Below, piece after piece: positions 33,491 through 45,107 of a stretch of DNA of 64,000 bases. Each line of letters opens with the position of its first letter. Within the stretch, counting starts at the first letter, position 1. A program made the translations under genes and the position numbers. The notes under the pieces are model-generated. The model did no database searches and had not been told where the DNA came from. It worked only from the letters and a program-made list of their open reading frames with translations. Source of the DNA: Acestrorhynchus altus (taxonomy: Eukaryota > Chordata > Actinopteri > Characiformes > Acestrorhynchidae); assembly GCA_034509495.1 (NCBI GenBank), contig CM067515.1:17966740-18030739 (forward strand), in the 5' to 3' direction.

Positions 33491-33772
33491 ATAAAAAATA
33501 TGGATGCAGCCTGAATATATCTTGTCTTAATGATTATTGAGTCAGTTTACCTTTGTCCAAAACAATCCAGTACCATGTGGGACCTCAGTGGCATGATTGT
33601 GGACCAAAACCAAACTCCAGATTGTGTTGCTTGTAAATGGTTTGCTCTTGTTTTCAAAGTAGGGGTGAGACTTTGTAGTCAGATGGGTCAGTTACGAAAT
33701 AAATGCCTGGAGAGGGGAGAGCTCAGAATGGTATATATGGATATGAAAAGAATTAGCTCAGTGCTCTTGATA

Positions 33773-34175
33773 CACTATATGGTGAAAAATATTGGGGCAC
33801 CTGCTCATTCATTTTTAGAGTAACTGTCTACTGTCAAGGGAAAGGTTTCTACTAGATTTTGGAGCATTGCTGTGAGATTTTGAGTGAGGTCAAGATGTTG
33901 GTTGATGTTGGGGTGGGTACCACTCCATCCCATCCCAAGCTCTCGACCTCATCCAAGAAGTATTTGATTGAGTACAGTCATTCCAGAGACCCCAGTTTCA
34001 CTGCTCCACAGCTCATTGCTCTGGGGTTATTCTGCCTCAGAGAGTTCAATTTTATAGGCAGTACTTCTCTACAGGGAATAGACAAGCTGTGTGTGCATCT
34101 GTGTCAGCAATTGGTGCAACTTAAAGTAGCTGAATGGATTTATTAAAAGGGGTGTCCACAAATATTGAGACAGTG
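33773..34175 (+). mobile_element. Family A element, best-preserved copy (403 bp)
   Basis: Ends are imperfect inverted repeats of about 25 bases: CACTATATGGTG…AATATTGGGGCACC on the left, and the complement of GGTGTCCACAAATATTGAGA…CAGTG on the right. TA flanks both sides (33771-33772 and 34176-34177), as in Tc1/mariner-type insertions. No transposase frame is present. Eight related copies or fragments lie elsewhere in this window, in both orientations. Confidence 0.8.
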
Positions 34176-34178
34176 TAG

Positions 34179-35680
34179 AATTCAGGCTAGACTGGGTGAC
34201 CATTTTAGATTTTTACTTCTATTCTGGCCAGCAGTCAATCTCTCTCCTGCCTTGCCTCAATGCACAGTTTTTTTTCTTTTGTTTGGAGGGATTTGATGAC
34301 TTGTATTTAAGAGAATCTATTGTATTTTAGAGACTCAGCTTAGTGCATTTTTATTGCCTTCTGTTTAAGGATCTGGCTGCGTTTCCCCAAAACGAAAGGT
34401 TGCTTGACTTCAGCTCCAGTCAGCAGCAGAATATCAGAATGAATTAGCGCAACAGAGGACTGGAGGCCGTAATGTGACTCACTTTAAGAAAAATAGCTCT
34501 AAAATACCAAAGCTAACCCAACACACACACATCCCTTTTTCTCTTTACCTGCTCTCTGGTGACCCATGGAGATGCTTGTGGGTCAGTCGGCTGCTGCTGT
34601 CATTATGAAAGCAGATAGAAACAGATTTTCCTGTAAGGTTTTCCTAATGGAACTAAACAAATGTTACAAAATTGGTATCTATTATATAGGTTCTATGTTC
34701 TGTTGGTTGTGTTTTTGAGTGTTTGTCCATGAAACTTGCATGTATATGACTTTGATCCCAGCAAACATCACAGTGGAGAAAAACTGAGCGGTGTTCGTTA
34801 GACTTCAGATCTTCTCAAAGTTTCTAACCTCTTTTCTACTTTGGTTTTCATAGAGAATGCGGTTGAGAGTGCTGCTGGGTTTTTTTCTTTCTTTTTTAGA
34901 AAGAGAGATTTGGCATTCTCAAATCAGTGAAGCAGATGGAAATGGAGCACTTTGTTTTGTACTCAAGTATTTCACCTCCTGTAAGCCTAGTCAAGTTGTA
35001 AACACCATTCCGAAAAAAAGCATAGGAGACATAAAGCAGCATCTGCAAAGTGTTGCGTTTTATGAATATTTGATTCATGAATCGTTTTATTTTTGTTCAC
35101 CATGGCGGCGATTGTGTTAAGTGATACATTTACATGCATAATAGTTGGCTGATTAATTCAGTGTACAAATCAATAAAACAAATAATTTAATAAAGTGAGC
35201 TATGATGTCTTTTACTCTTAATAATTGCTCCCAATTGAGGGTGGGAGCTGGTTCATTACAGTTGTAGGATAAAATTTGTGCCAAGTTGTCATCAACCCTT
35301 CAAGCCAGTTTCAACTCCAACCTAAATCGAAGACACCCCAGTTCAGCCAATCAAGAACCTCAGAAGGCAGTAATTAGCTGGTTCAGTTGGAATGGATCAG
35401 TGTGGATTCTTAATTCTGCATGTACATTATTGCTATAAACCAGCCAATCAGAGTAGATGTTTTTTTTTTGTTTGTTTGTTTTTGTTTTGTTTTAGGGGGG
35501 GGGTTTATTTGTTCACTTAGGATCACATCACTCATGACAGATGTGAACAGGGCCCTAATCTCTACCTTCTCCTATAGGCCTATGGGAAATAATGGCTAGG
35601 CCTGTCATGATATTTTTTTGGATGATTGTGCCAGAAATAATTAGAAATGATAGTCATTTTAAGACCATTTTATGCCACTG
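34179..35680. other. Intergenic interval, no recognised gene
   Basis: A frame at 34857-35120 shows no recognisable domain. A T/G-rich tract lies near 35461-35510. Nothing else could be supported. Confidence 0.35.
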
Positions 35681-35693
35681 ACATAGTGATAAT

Positions 35694-35850
35694 CTTCTTC
35701 TTCTTCTTCTTTCAGCTGCTCCCTTTAGGGGTCACCACAGCGGATCATCTGCCTGATCCGCATTATAATTTTGGCTCACGTTTTAGGCCAGATGCCCTTC
35801 CTGACACAACCCTCACCATTTATCTGGGCATTGGACCAGCACCAGAAATG
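35694..35850 (-). mobile_element. Short retroposon with (GAA)n tail and target-site duplication
   Basis: ACATAGTGATAAT (35681-35693) and ACACAGTGATAAT (35851-35863) flank the element, a 13-bp duplication with one mismatch. The left end is (TTC)n, i.e. a (GAA)n tail on the minus strand, followed by AGCTGCTCCCTTTAGGGGTC. The same 5'-CTGCTCCCTTTAGGGG phrase occurs at 56847 and, inverted, at the LINE 3' end at 5395-5410. That suggests a SINE sharing its tail with that LINE. Confidence 0.75.
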
Positions 35851-36298
35851 ACACAGTGATAATATAATAGCATAACAATACAATTACAATTACAACATAC
35901 TGGCTCATTCACATTAATGGGCTCTCTTTGATTCAGAGACCTCATTGTTCAGAACAGATCATGTTTTATGAGTCAGATTGGAACATTTTTTTTTTTGGAT
36001 CAACAAAAAACAAAACTAATTTACTCTCAATTTGTATCGGGTTACTGGTATTTCATGTATTAAAAACATACAGACTGAACATTAAGTCTATTGAACACAC
36101 TTCAAAAATATAACATTCTGCAGCCACAGTGCACATAAAACCTGGAACCGTTTTTGTAATGGTTCTTGTTTCACAACAGATGCAACATGTCACAAGGCAA
36201 AAGCAATCTCTCTTTGCATTGCATTGGAATACAGGCTAAAAATATCCATGTTTTAAACAATGAATAAACAGTGTGAAAGAATAAAGCTGCAGTACAAC

Positions 36299-36304
36299 TT
36301 TATT
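36299..36304 (-). terminator. Candidate poly(A) signal of ugt5
   Basis: AATAAA on the minus strand about 280 bases beyond the ugt5 stop codon. Strand and distance fit; cleavage was not observed. Confidence 0.45.
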
Positions 36305-36584
36305 CCACACTATTATGATTAAAATAATCTGTGGTTCACATGAATGCCAAACTGGTCATTGCATGTCCTGTACCAAGAACAGTACAACTATATGGTTAAA
36401 CTCAACATTTCTGCTTAAATATACGTAAACACAAGTATTACTGAGGTAAGTAAACACTAATAAGGTCACGTCCATGAGTGGAATTATATTAGTTGATGTA
36501 ATTATCATGACAGGCCTAACAATGGACGTGTTTCATGCCTCTATAATACTATTATGTGGTTGTAGTCAAGAATGAAGTTCCTGC

Positions 36585-38186
36585 TTATTGCTGTTTGACT
36601 TTTACCTTTCTTGTCAACAGTTTGATCAGAGCTCTGCAGGCCATGTAAAAGATGACAAACAAGGCCATAATGACACCCAGGACCAGTGCTAAGATGTCTA
36701 TGTTATGGTATTCATACCAAGGCAACTTGTAGGACTCAGTACGCAAGTGTGCTGCACCTTTATTTCTTATGATATACTCCAGCCAAAAGATGGCAGTGTC
36801 CATTGGTTTGAGTGGTGTGTCGTGATGCAACTGTGACATTCTGCGCATGTTCTCCCTGTAGGGTTTGTTTTCATCCAAGATGTCTTTCAAGGCTTGTGTT
36901 ACTGTATCCACATCTAAGGCTGTAACTTCCAACACTTTGGCAACACCTCTGGCCTCCAGACGTATCATGTTATCAAACTGGTCAAAGATCAGTGGTATCC
37001 CCAGGACTGGGACTCCATGGTAGATAGCCTCGTATATACCATTGGTACCCCCATGTGTGACGAAAGCTTTGGTTTTTGGATGACCCAGAAGGTCATTCTG
37101 GGGTAGCCAGTCAACTATCAGTGTGTTGTTGCAGAGGGTGGAAGGCTTTGGCCCCAGGTTCCTCCATACCACCTTCTGGGGCAGACGACCAAAAGCAGAA
37201 GCAATGATTTCAGATATCTCAAGTCCAAGACTTCCAAGAAGTGTGCCAAGAGACATGACCACTATGCCATGCTCACCTGAGCTCTGCACAAACCTCTCTA
37301 GTTCAACAGGCAAAGGATTGGAAGGTTTGCACTGGAACCCTCCCATGTAGACCACGTTTGGCATAGTAGGGCGAGGGAATTCAAACACAAAGTCCACTCG
37401 CATGAGCCACAGGTCAGCCCCCTGGATGAGGGAGTAGATGTTGGCCTCTGGGTCTATAAACTCACTGATGACGTCCTGATAAAGTGGCCTGGTGGTGATG
37501 CGATCAATATACTGACCAATCCCATAGTGCAATAGGTTCTTCAGTCTGTTCTTGAAGGTCATTTTGTCTGTTACTTGTGATCCGATTGTTGGGATGTAAG
37601 AAAGTGGGGATGGTGCAATTGCAAAGTGTCCTTCTGCATTTGTTATCCAACGGACATTGAACACCATTGGTAAACCCAAGTATTTACCTAACACAACTCC
37701 ACCTCCGAAGCCAGGATCAGTCAGAAGCAAGTCGTACTTGGTGCTTCTGAGATCCTTCACAAGTTTTTTATCCTCCAAGATGGTCCTCACCATTTCAGCA
37801 CTAGCCGCGTGAGCTTCCTTCAACAGATTAATGGTTTCTTGCTGGAGTGCAATGAAGGAAAGAATGGATCCTTCTCCTCTTCGTATGTCAATGTTCCGCT
37901 TCAGGAAAGTTGCCATGAACTCAGGGTTCTCCAGGTGGCTAATGTGCGTGGCTGGTATTGTAAGGGAAGTGTAGTGTGGAGTGTTCTCAGGGACATACCA
38001 ACTGGTGGAGGAACGAACCACAGTCAGCTCATGACCTCGTTGGTGAAGCTCCTTCAGCACAATGTTCATGTTGAGCCAGTGGCTGCCATCCACTGGGTAT
38101 ACTAGAATCTTGCTTGCTCTGCTGTGAGAGGGTTGGCTCCACAAAAGGGTAGCAAACAGCAGAATGACAGGGCAGTGGAAGAGCAT
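36585..38186 (-). CDS. ugt5: UDP-glucuronosyltransferase, UGT5-like, single coding exon
   Basis: 533-residue ER membrane enzyme that transfers glucuronic acid or another sugar from a UDP-sugar to lipophilic substrates. It has a signal peptide (about residues 1-24) and the catalytic His in DGSHW (H36) with its partner Asp in LLLTDPG (D157). The UGT donor-binding signature runs from WLPQNDLLGH through FVTHGGTNGIYEA to FDQFDN (about 360-406), and a transmembrane helix lies at about 496-522. The lysine tail KVKVKQQ is a K-x-K-x-x type ER-retrieval signal. An uninterrupted coding region is typical of fish UGT5 genes. The open frame extends five codons upstream to a TTG at 38201, but that part overlaps a perfect acceptor (CTTTGCATTTTCAG, then ACA-ATG). 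The ATG at 38186 just inside the exon is therefore the start, and a non-coding exon must lie further right. No breaks were seen. Confidence 0.93.
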   Translation of the reverse strand: MLFHCPVILLFATLLWSQPSHSRASKILVYPVDGSHWLNMNIVLKELHQRGHELTVVRSSTSWYVPENTPHYTSLTIPATHISHLENPEFMATFLKRNIDIRRGEGSILSFIALQQETINLLKEAHAASAEMVRTILEDKKLVKDLRSTKYDLLLTDPGFGGGVVLGKYLGLPMVFNVRWITNAEGHFAIAPSPLSYIPTIGSQVTDKMTFKNRLKNLLHYGIGQYIDRITTRPLYQDVISEFIDPEANIYSLIQGADLWLMRVDFVFEFPRPTMPNVVYMGGFQCKPSNPLPVELERFVQSSGEHGIVVMSLGTLLGSLGLEISEIIASAFGRLPQKVVWRNLGPKPSTLCNNTLIVDWLPQNDLLGHPKTKAFVTHGGTNGIYEAIYHGVPVLGIPLIFDQFDNMIRLEARGVAKVLEVTALDVDTVTQALKDILDENKPYRENMRRMSQLHHDTPLKPMDTAIFWLEYIIRNKGAAHLRTESYKLPWYEYHNIDILALVLGVIMALFVIFYMACRALIKLLTRKVKVKQQ

Positions 38187-38189
38187 TGT

Positions 38190-39500
38190 CTGAAAATGCA
38201 AAGCAAGTCTTTTTAAATATCTGCCACTACAATATCAAATCATAAAAGCTAATGGTACAAGTCCACTTGCATTTTTGCCGCATTTTGCTGTGCTGGATCT
38301 TCTTTCAAGTGAAGCAAAAGAAAAACAACTTGTCTTCAAGTAGGCAATTTTTTTATTAATATTGTTAATGTTGTTTTCATTCTGAAGCTTGTCTTCCATG
38401 TTTGAAAGGCATTTGTTCTGTGTGATGTGCATATGATGTACAAACCTACTCTTGCCTGATTGACTACATGCAGCACAGCAGCTGTAGTTATTGCAATACA
38501 GTTGAAATCTGCTGAATTTCTTTGCCGCATGGGAAGGCTTCTCTCAATGCAATGCAACTCTCGCAATGCAATCTGTCAGCACTGTGCACATGCAGCAGCA
38601 CTCTCCACTGAAATGAACAAGAAACAGCTATGCAAAGTGGATCTGTACCATAATGGCTAATTTCTTTCTTATGGATACCCTGTGGCCGTACCATGTGGTA
38701 TAATGTTAAGAGCATAACTGTTATTTATGGTTGGTTTGAATTTAAAAACTCCAAACTGTATGTGTGGTAATAAAATAGGGGAACTGCTTAGTTTTCTAAA
38801 AAAGAAAAAAAATGGGGAGAATATGGGGGGGGGGGGTAAAAGTGCCCCACCCCTCTCCTCAGATTACACCAGAATAACCTGTATGGAACTCTCAACCCTC
38901 ATTGTTCTGGAATCCACAGCTTCCCATGAGACGTTATGAGACTGGCTAAATGGGTTGTAGTGTGAACACCAGAGCAGCTTTTGTTTATGCAAGGCTAAGT
39001 TTCGGTGGACCAGAGGAAATCTGATTAGTTAAACTCATGTATGGCTGCATCAGTGGCAGTTTGGGGTGGGGGGTTGCACGGCTAATTCTGACAATTTAGG
39101 ACCTACATCGTAAATAGTCTTTCCTAACCCTAATCACCACTGTGTGATGGTTTTCCTTACACCAACTTTATTTACCTCCTACAGTCATAGTGCTTTTAAT
39201 ACTAATGTTTATAAATGAGCTCTGTCCTGACACTGTAGTGCATATCACGCACAAAGCTGGTACAGGATGACCACTGAGCCCATTCACTTTAATGAAAACA
39301 TATGATATGCTAGTCAAGTGCTAAATTGGTAAACCAGCTTAACCAATTCCAGCACAGGGTGTGACCATCAAAGACCAACTTACACAATCTGAAACTAGAT
39401 TAACTGGGTTTTTCAGCAGGGATATAGAACAATAACAACAGTGTTATGCCTGCTTACATAACATATGGATTAACAAGGTCAATGTATTGTACTTTGTTTA
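38190..39500. other. Region upstream of ugt5
   Basis: Should contain the non-coding first exon and promoter of ugt5 on the minus strand, but no donor could be selected with confidence. A G run (38826-38837) is the only notable feature. No coding exon recognised. Confidence 0.35.
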
Positions 39501-39510
39501 CTCAGTGAAT

Positions 39511-39700
39511 ACTACTACTACTACCACCACTACTACTACTGCTGCTGCAACTACTACTACCACCACTACTAATACTTCTGCTACTACTTCTGCCACCACT
39601 ACTACTAGTATTACTGCTGCTACCACCACTACTACTACATTTACTACTACCACCTCCACTACTACTACCACAACCACCACCTTTACTACTACTACCCCGG
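39511..39700. repeat. Degenerate (ACT)n trinucleotide repeat
   Basis: Imperfect ACT/ACC/GCT triplets over about 190 bases. Frames on both strands are Thr or Val runs and are not genes. Confidence 0.9.
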
Positions 39701-40210
39701 ACTTAGCTTTGAACTTACTTAAATGAAGGTGATCTATTCGACTGGACTAAATTATATTAAGTTTTGCTCTGTACTTCAGACAATGTTCTGCATAACAGTG
39801 AGAAACACAGTGTCAGAAACCAAATAACTAATCTGTTGACATAGTAATGCAGTTAGCACCATGGTAAATGCTGGGGTATATGTTTAGAGTAGCCTCATAC
39901 CACCAGTGCTGAAACTAAAGAACCACCTTTTAGATTAAACACATGATTTGGCTGAATGACTAAACAAGAGGCAGAGGAGGGAGCTGGGTAAACTGGTTAT
40001 TCATACACCAGTTTCTGTCCTGAAAAGTCAGTTTAACCTGCTTTTAAGCAGGAGTAATGGATTACAGTCTGAATGCAGAGCTGGGATGAACTGTACCTGC
40101 AGTGTGGATATGTTCCAGAATCCAACGTCTCACAGGCTGGAGAGAAGGTCCTCTTCAATTGATTGAAAGCAAAAACACTGAAGAGTGAACTTTGACCCAC
40201 TTTTGTCCAG

Positions 40211-40215
<5 letters not shown>

Positions 40216-40254
<39 letters not shown>

Positions 40255-40273
40255 ACAAAGTCCCGACAGAGCA

Positions 40274-40315
<42 letters not shown>

Positions 40316-40331
40316 AAAGGAGAGAGAAAAG

Positions 40332-40400
<69 letters not shown>
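40216..40400. repeat. Compound (GT)n and (GA)n microsatellite
   Basis: GT run at 40216-40250, then GA-rich sequence at 40275-40400 with AAAGGAGA interruptions. The purine strand is about 125 bases long. Confidence 0.95.
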
Positions 40401-40403
<3 letters not shown>

Positions 40404-40604
40404 TAGAAAATAATCTATCCTATGAACCCCAGTCCGTGATGAATTATCAGTAAGCAATCAAGCTTGGATAACCTCATTTCCAACTGAATTTAATCCCAGT
40501 TTAAATGCCTAAAGGACTTCCAGTGCCTGTTCACTGCTCAGTCCACATGTAAAGGATCAAACTCCATACAGAATCTGAGAGTGGGCGGGGCTAATGACAC
40601 CACT

Positions 40605-41040
40605 GGCCCAGATGTTGGGTTCTACAGAAAAATGAGAAGAGAGGGGCTGTTTGATGCCTTTCTTTGATCACAGAGTTCAAATTCACGTCAAATAAAAATA
40701 AATAAAAGGAAAAGTTCAAATAAAAGTTCTGAGAGTGGATAGTACTGATACAGACATACCTAAAATAATAAAGGACAAAAAAATGTTTGTTCCTTATAAG
40801 CAAAAATGGCACAAAGAATTGTAGGCACAAATATTTTTTTTTATGAAAACATGTTCAAAAGATTTATATTTTCTTAATGTTTACATCTCAAATGAAGGCA
40901 AATTTGAGTAGCCTAGGATCACCTGAAAATAACAATATCTGGCATGTGACTGTCATAAATACTTTTCAAATTTTTGATTAATAAAATTACATCAAACTAT
41001 GAAAACATAAAATTAGCCTCAAGCTCTAAAGGTTAACTAT
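40605..41040 (+). repeat. Low-copy repeat, partner of 15640-16250
   Basis: Matches the earlier segment in several ordered blocks, including GAGTAGCCTAGGATC and CCTGAAAATAACAATATC at 40906-40940. Overall similarity is broken by indels, so the duplication is old. Confidence 0.55.
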
Positions 41041-41249
41041 AATTTATTTATGAAACTAATATTTGTTTTGACCTTTAACTAGGTTCACAGCTTTGTATGT
41101 CACTGTAGGATACTGTCACTGCATAATAAATTAAGTACACAAATCAAATAAAAAAGAACAGTAATAATAACATAATACTTTTTCCTTTCTTTTCTTTATT
41201 TTTGACCCTTTTTTGTTTTTTGTAGACACACTGTAATCCCCCACCTCCC

Positions 41250-41560
41250 CTCCGTTGGTTTTTTACATCTATGGCAGCGCTGCAGTTTTCCTTTATTTAT
41301 GTAACTGATTTATGTAACTGCGGGGGCGTGGGGGGGGATAGAGGACGCGTTTCCATCAGTGCAATAAAGCACTCTTTCCCTCAATAAAAGGCTAAAAACA
41401 GCACCTTAGAAGCACAAAGGCTCGAATAAAGGCCGTATTGTGCAGCTGTTTCCCCTCCGGACTCAAGCTCGTGTCTGAGCGCACCGCTGCAGCGCTGCCG
41501 CTGGGGGGCAGCAGGGATGAGGTTTAATGGAGCTGCAGCTTTAGAGGCGAATTATCCCTC
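41250..41560. promoter_or_regulatory. CpG-rich island of unknown role
   Basis: Raised CpG with GGGGGCGTGGGGG near 41322, an AATAAAAGG TATA-like motif near 41393 and GCTGCAGCGCTGCCGCTGGGG near 41490. It lies upstream of atp2b3 on the plus strand and of ugt5 on the minus strand. No adjoining coding exon was found. A distal promoter or enhancer is possible; this is inference. Confidence 0.3.
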
Positions 41561-42048
41561 AGAGCTTAAAGCAGCTGCAGAACATTTAGGATCATTCGTG
41601 TTGTGCTTTATTAAATGGTTATGTCTTAGTATCAAGTGAGATTAAAGTCACCAAGCACGATGATCTGATCACTGATTCGGACTGGAACACACTGGTGTGT
41701 TTGGAATTTGTATTTTGAAAGCTGATGTTATTAGCATGTGAGCAAGCAGGTACTGTAGATATTTGCTGGCTCACTAGTAGATTAGTATTTATCATGATAT
41801 TTTCAGCAAACCTGCAAGTTAAAGGTCTGCCATAAAATCAAAACCAGATGAAGGAAAAACATTGACGATCTGGTTCCAGTAGCTTCTATCAAGGAATTGA
41901 TATATTTGGCAGCAAGTAATTGTTTTTATGAGCTTGTATTGTAAATCAATTAAGTGCACCTGCAATTAAGTGTCTGCTTTTAAAAATGAGGTGAAATTTT
42001 AAGATAATCTTTTATTAGTATTTCACAAAGTCGTCAATTCTTCATTCT

Positions 42049-42275
42049 GCAGCTGTGGCCTGGTGGTTAGGGAACCAGCCTTGTGACGGGAAGTTGGCTG
42101 GTTTGATTCCTTGAACTGGCAGAACATGACTCAATAGGGCTGTGAATATGGCTGCCCATTGTGTCAGGCATTTGTGCATACTGCCCCCTAGTGTGAGAAT
42201 TCAGATGTGTCTGTGTGCAAGTGTGTTTCACTGCGTGGATGGGTTAAATGCAGAGGACAAATTTCCCTGAGACTT
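42049..42275 (+). mobile_element. tRNA-derived SINE
   Basis: A tRNA-like head reads TGGCCTGGTGGTTAGGG (A box) and CTGGTTTGATTCC (B box) with proper spacing. The body ends in the phrase TGCGTGGATGGGTTAAATGC, then AGAGGACAAATTTCCC, which is common in fish SINEs. A target duplication was not found. Confidence 0.75.
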
Positions 42276-42647
42276 GTCCATTATCATCTTAAACACTGAA
42301 AAATGTAGAAGATTTAATAGAGCACATTTCTGGTGCAGTTCTGTTTCTCACCAGCAGGTGAAGCATGTGTGGATTGTGTTCATTGGAATGCAGGAGAACA
42401 GAGTGCACCACAGGATTCACATTGCTGGCACGTAGCAGGCCTCCAGTGCGTCTGCTGATCAGCTGCTGGACACAGCGCTGATCTTAGTTAAAGTAGGCTA
42501 CAGTGTGCCCGAGAGCGGCTGATGTGTCACTGATAGACGTTCTGCATAATGTGCTATGATGAAGCTGAAGGTCATATAGTACCCCCTCCCACACACACAC
42601 ATTACCCTCATGTTTTACACACATTCTCATTCATTTAGCTTCATTTA

Positions 42648-42990
42648 CAATATATGGACAAAAGTACCTGCTCATTCACTTTTTCTTATTAAAAACACTG
42701 CTGTTAAGATCTGATTCCAATCAACAAGAGCATTATGTGAGGACATGATGTTATCCACCCCACCTCATCTCCAACTCACCAACTCACTCCAAAAGTACTG
42801 GATGGAGCACTATCTGTGGTGGGGGCTTTATACCCCTCTAGCCCATACCTTGCATTAAACATGGTGCCAATAGGTTAATGTCTGTCTGCTCCTATACTAT
42901 TGGCAGTATTTTTTTACAGGGACTAGACAAACTGTGTGCACATGTGAACATCTTTGTCAGAAATTAAAATAGCTGAATGCATATGATGTA
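42648..42990 (+). mobile_element. Family A non-autonomous element copy
   Basis: Begins CAATATATGGACAAAAGTAC and has the family order of phrases (GAGGACATGATG, CACCCCACCTCATC, TTTATACCCCTCTAGCCCATACC, GACTAGACAAACTGTGTG). The right terminus is eroded. Confidence 0.7.
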
Positions 42991-43124
42991 TGAACCATAT
43001 GATATGGTTACCATAAATATACCCTGTATAATTACTACTTAATATAGCTAATCTTTAACTTTTTTTACAGAATGTCTCCTGAAGTTAACCTCAATGTCTC
43101 ACACAGGTAATACTGTAACAGGTA

Positions 43125-44245
43125 GTACTATATCATCATCATCATCATCGTCATCGTCATCTTCTATGATGATGTTGTATTTTTTTAAAATAATGTTCCC
43201 AACCATTATAGACTTCCATTTTCAATCCTATTTACATTTTGAATGTGAACACCCCATGCACTGGACTAATCCATCCATCACCACCACCACCAATGACATC
43301 ACCATTATCATTATCATCGTCATCTTTTCTCTATTTAAATAATGGTCTAAATTGATCGTCACAGAAATGCAACTTCTGGTTTTTGTTTATATTTTGCTTC
43401 CCACCTTTCATCTGAAAATTTACATCAATATATCTCATAGGAAATGTAGTAATCCAGTCATAATCATCAACGTTCCAAATTGATCACCACAACAAAGTGA
43501 CTCCATGTGTCAGTGTATTCCTCATAACTACTTGTCTGGGATTTTTTGGAAGCAGATCTCATATAAATTATATTATAATTTCAATAATCATCTTTAGTAT
43601 CAAAACCATTATCTTCGAAAAATTCTCCACATTATTTACCTTTATGGTATTTAGTTGATGCTCTTACCCAGAACAACTTACAAGGTTAGTATCATTACAG
43701 AGCACAACATAGTTGCTCAGACTGGGAATCGAACCCCACGTCTTGCACATGCTGTGATGGCTCGCTGTTGGTGTTATCTGCTGGGGCCACACCAACCACC
43801 ATCACAATCATCATTATCATCATCATTACCTTCATAATCACCATTACTATCAGCATTTCACCATCATCAAAGTCACAGTCACCAACATTAGCACCATTAT
43901 CATCATCACAATGTCACCACTTTCATAAACATAACCATTACTATGAAGATCACATCATAAATACAACAATCATAATCACCACCATTAACATCACCATTCC
44001 CACCATCTCATCCATCACCATCATCATAATCATTATCATCACTACAGTCAACATCATAATTACCATCAGCACCATTGACACCAGCACTGCATCATTACAA
44101 TCACCATCATCATCTTCACCATTATCTTTACCATTCCTACATCACTATGATCATAATCTCCATTCTTATTACTATCGTCATAGTGAACATCACGATCACA
44201 ATTCATCATCATCAAAATGATCACTATCATCTTCATCTTCTACTA
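43125..44245. repeat. Long degenerate (ATC)n-derived tract, G-poor on the plus strand
   Basis: About 1.1 kb of imperfect CAT/CAC/ATC triplets with very few G on the plus strand. It is interrupted by more complex sequence at about 43330-43790. Long open frames here are repetitive Ile/Thr/Ser/His peptides and are not genes. The interruption holds a phrase like TTAGTTGATGCTCTTACCCA and then GAATCGAACCCC (43649-43739), which resembles a dispersed fish repeat. Confidence 0.8.
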
Positions 44246-44488
44246 CAATGTTTACTGTAAAAAATGTTCAAAACCTCCCAGCATAAACACAATATAACAA
44301 TTTTCATTTGCTCCAATTTTACATTACACATTTTAAATCAGTAATCAACTTGCTATCATCTTCATCACTTCCCCGTTCTTTCCTCAATTAAAAAAATCCC
44401 CAAAACAAACCCACTTCAATCTCATCCGCATATTTTCCTGTTTTTAATTATTATTATTTTTTTTACATTTGTTCATTTTGTCTCATTT

Positions 44489-45107
44489 TTGTTTCCATGT
44501 TTCTTTCTACACGGTAACATTTTGCTGGTTGTTTGTGTTGCTCAGCTCTGCTCTGCTCTGTCTAATAGGATCGCTCTGCCAGAGAGAGAGAGGGGGGGGG
44601 GGAAGCCCCCCATCCATCCTCCCCTCCCCCATCCCTTTCCCACTCTCTCCTACTGTCTCTCATCCATCCATCCTGCAGAAAGCAGAGATGCTGCTGCTTC
44701 CCTCCTCATCCGTTCCCCCCACGAGCACGAGCACGAGCACGAGCTCCAGACCCCAGCCCACCGCTTTAACACCATCCTCATTAATGCGGCCATGATGTTT
44801 GATTCTCCTCCGCAGAGCACGAGAGCACGTTCCTCCCTCCTCCTCCTCCTCTCTCTCTTTTTTTTCTATTCCATTTTTTTTCGTGCGTTTTTCTGCACCG
44901 GAGCGCATCGCCAACTGCTGGGAACACGGCTGGAGCTGCAGGGATCCACACGGTCTTTTCTGGATGGATGTGATTTGAGTGACAGTGTTTATTGATGATC
45001 ATTTATTATTATTGATATCAATAATACTACCACTATCAGTGTTTATTCTTGCTAATTTTTCCTGCTTCGACCCAAGTGTAACATGCCCTTGGAGCATGGC
45101 CTGCCTG
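44489..45107 (+). promoter_or_regulatory. Candidate promoter and untranslated exon 1 of atp2b3
   Basis: G+C-rich sequence with pyrimidine tracts (TCCTCCTCCTC near 44839). It ends at 45107 in GGCCTGCCTG followed by GTGAGTGCA, a strong donor. No coding frame in it matches a known protein. Orientation and the acceptor at 50068, which leads into the 5' UTR of atp2b3, make this a reasonable first exon. Unproven. Confidence 0.45.

Noticed and set aside
34857..35120. Frame of 87 codons
   Set aside because: No recognised domain, no splice context, A+T-rich region; probably chance.
40185..40457. Several Arg-Glu and Ser-Leu frames
   Set aside because: All derive from the GA/GT microsatellite.
43768..44220. 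150-codon frame rich in Ile, Thr, Ser and His
   Set aside because: Translation of the ATC-triplet tract; low complexity with no conserved residues.
44489..44995. 168-codon frame in the atp2b3 upstream region
   Set aside because: Pyrimidine-rich GC sequence without homology; better explained as promoter and leader.
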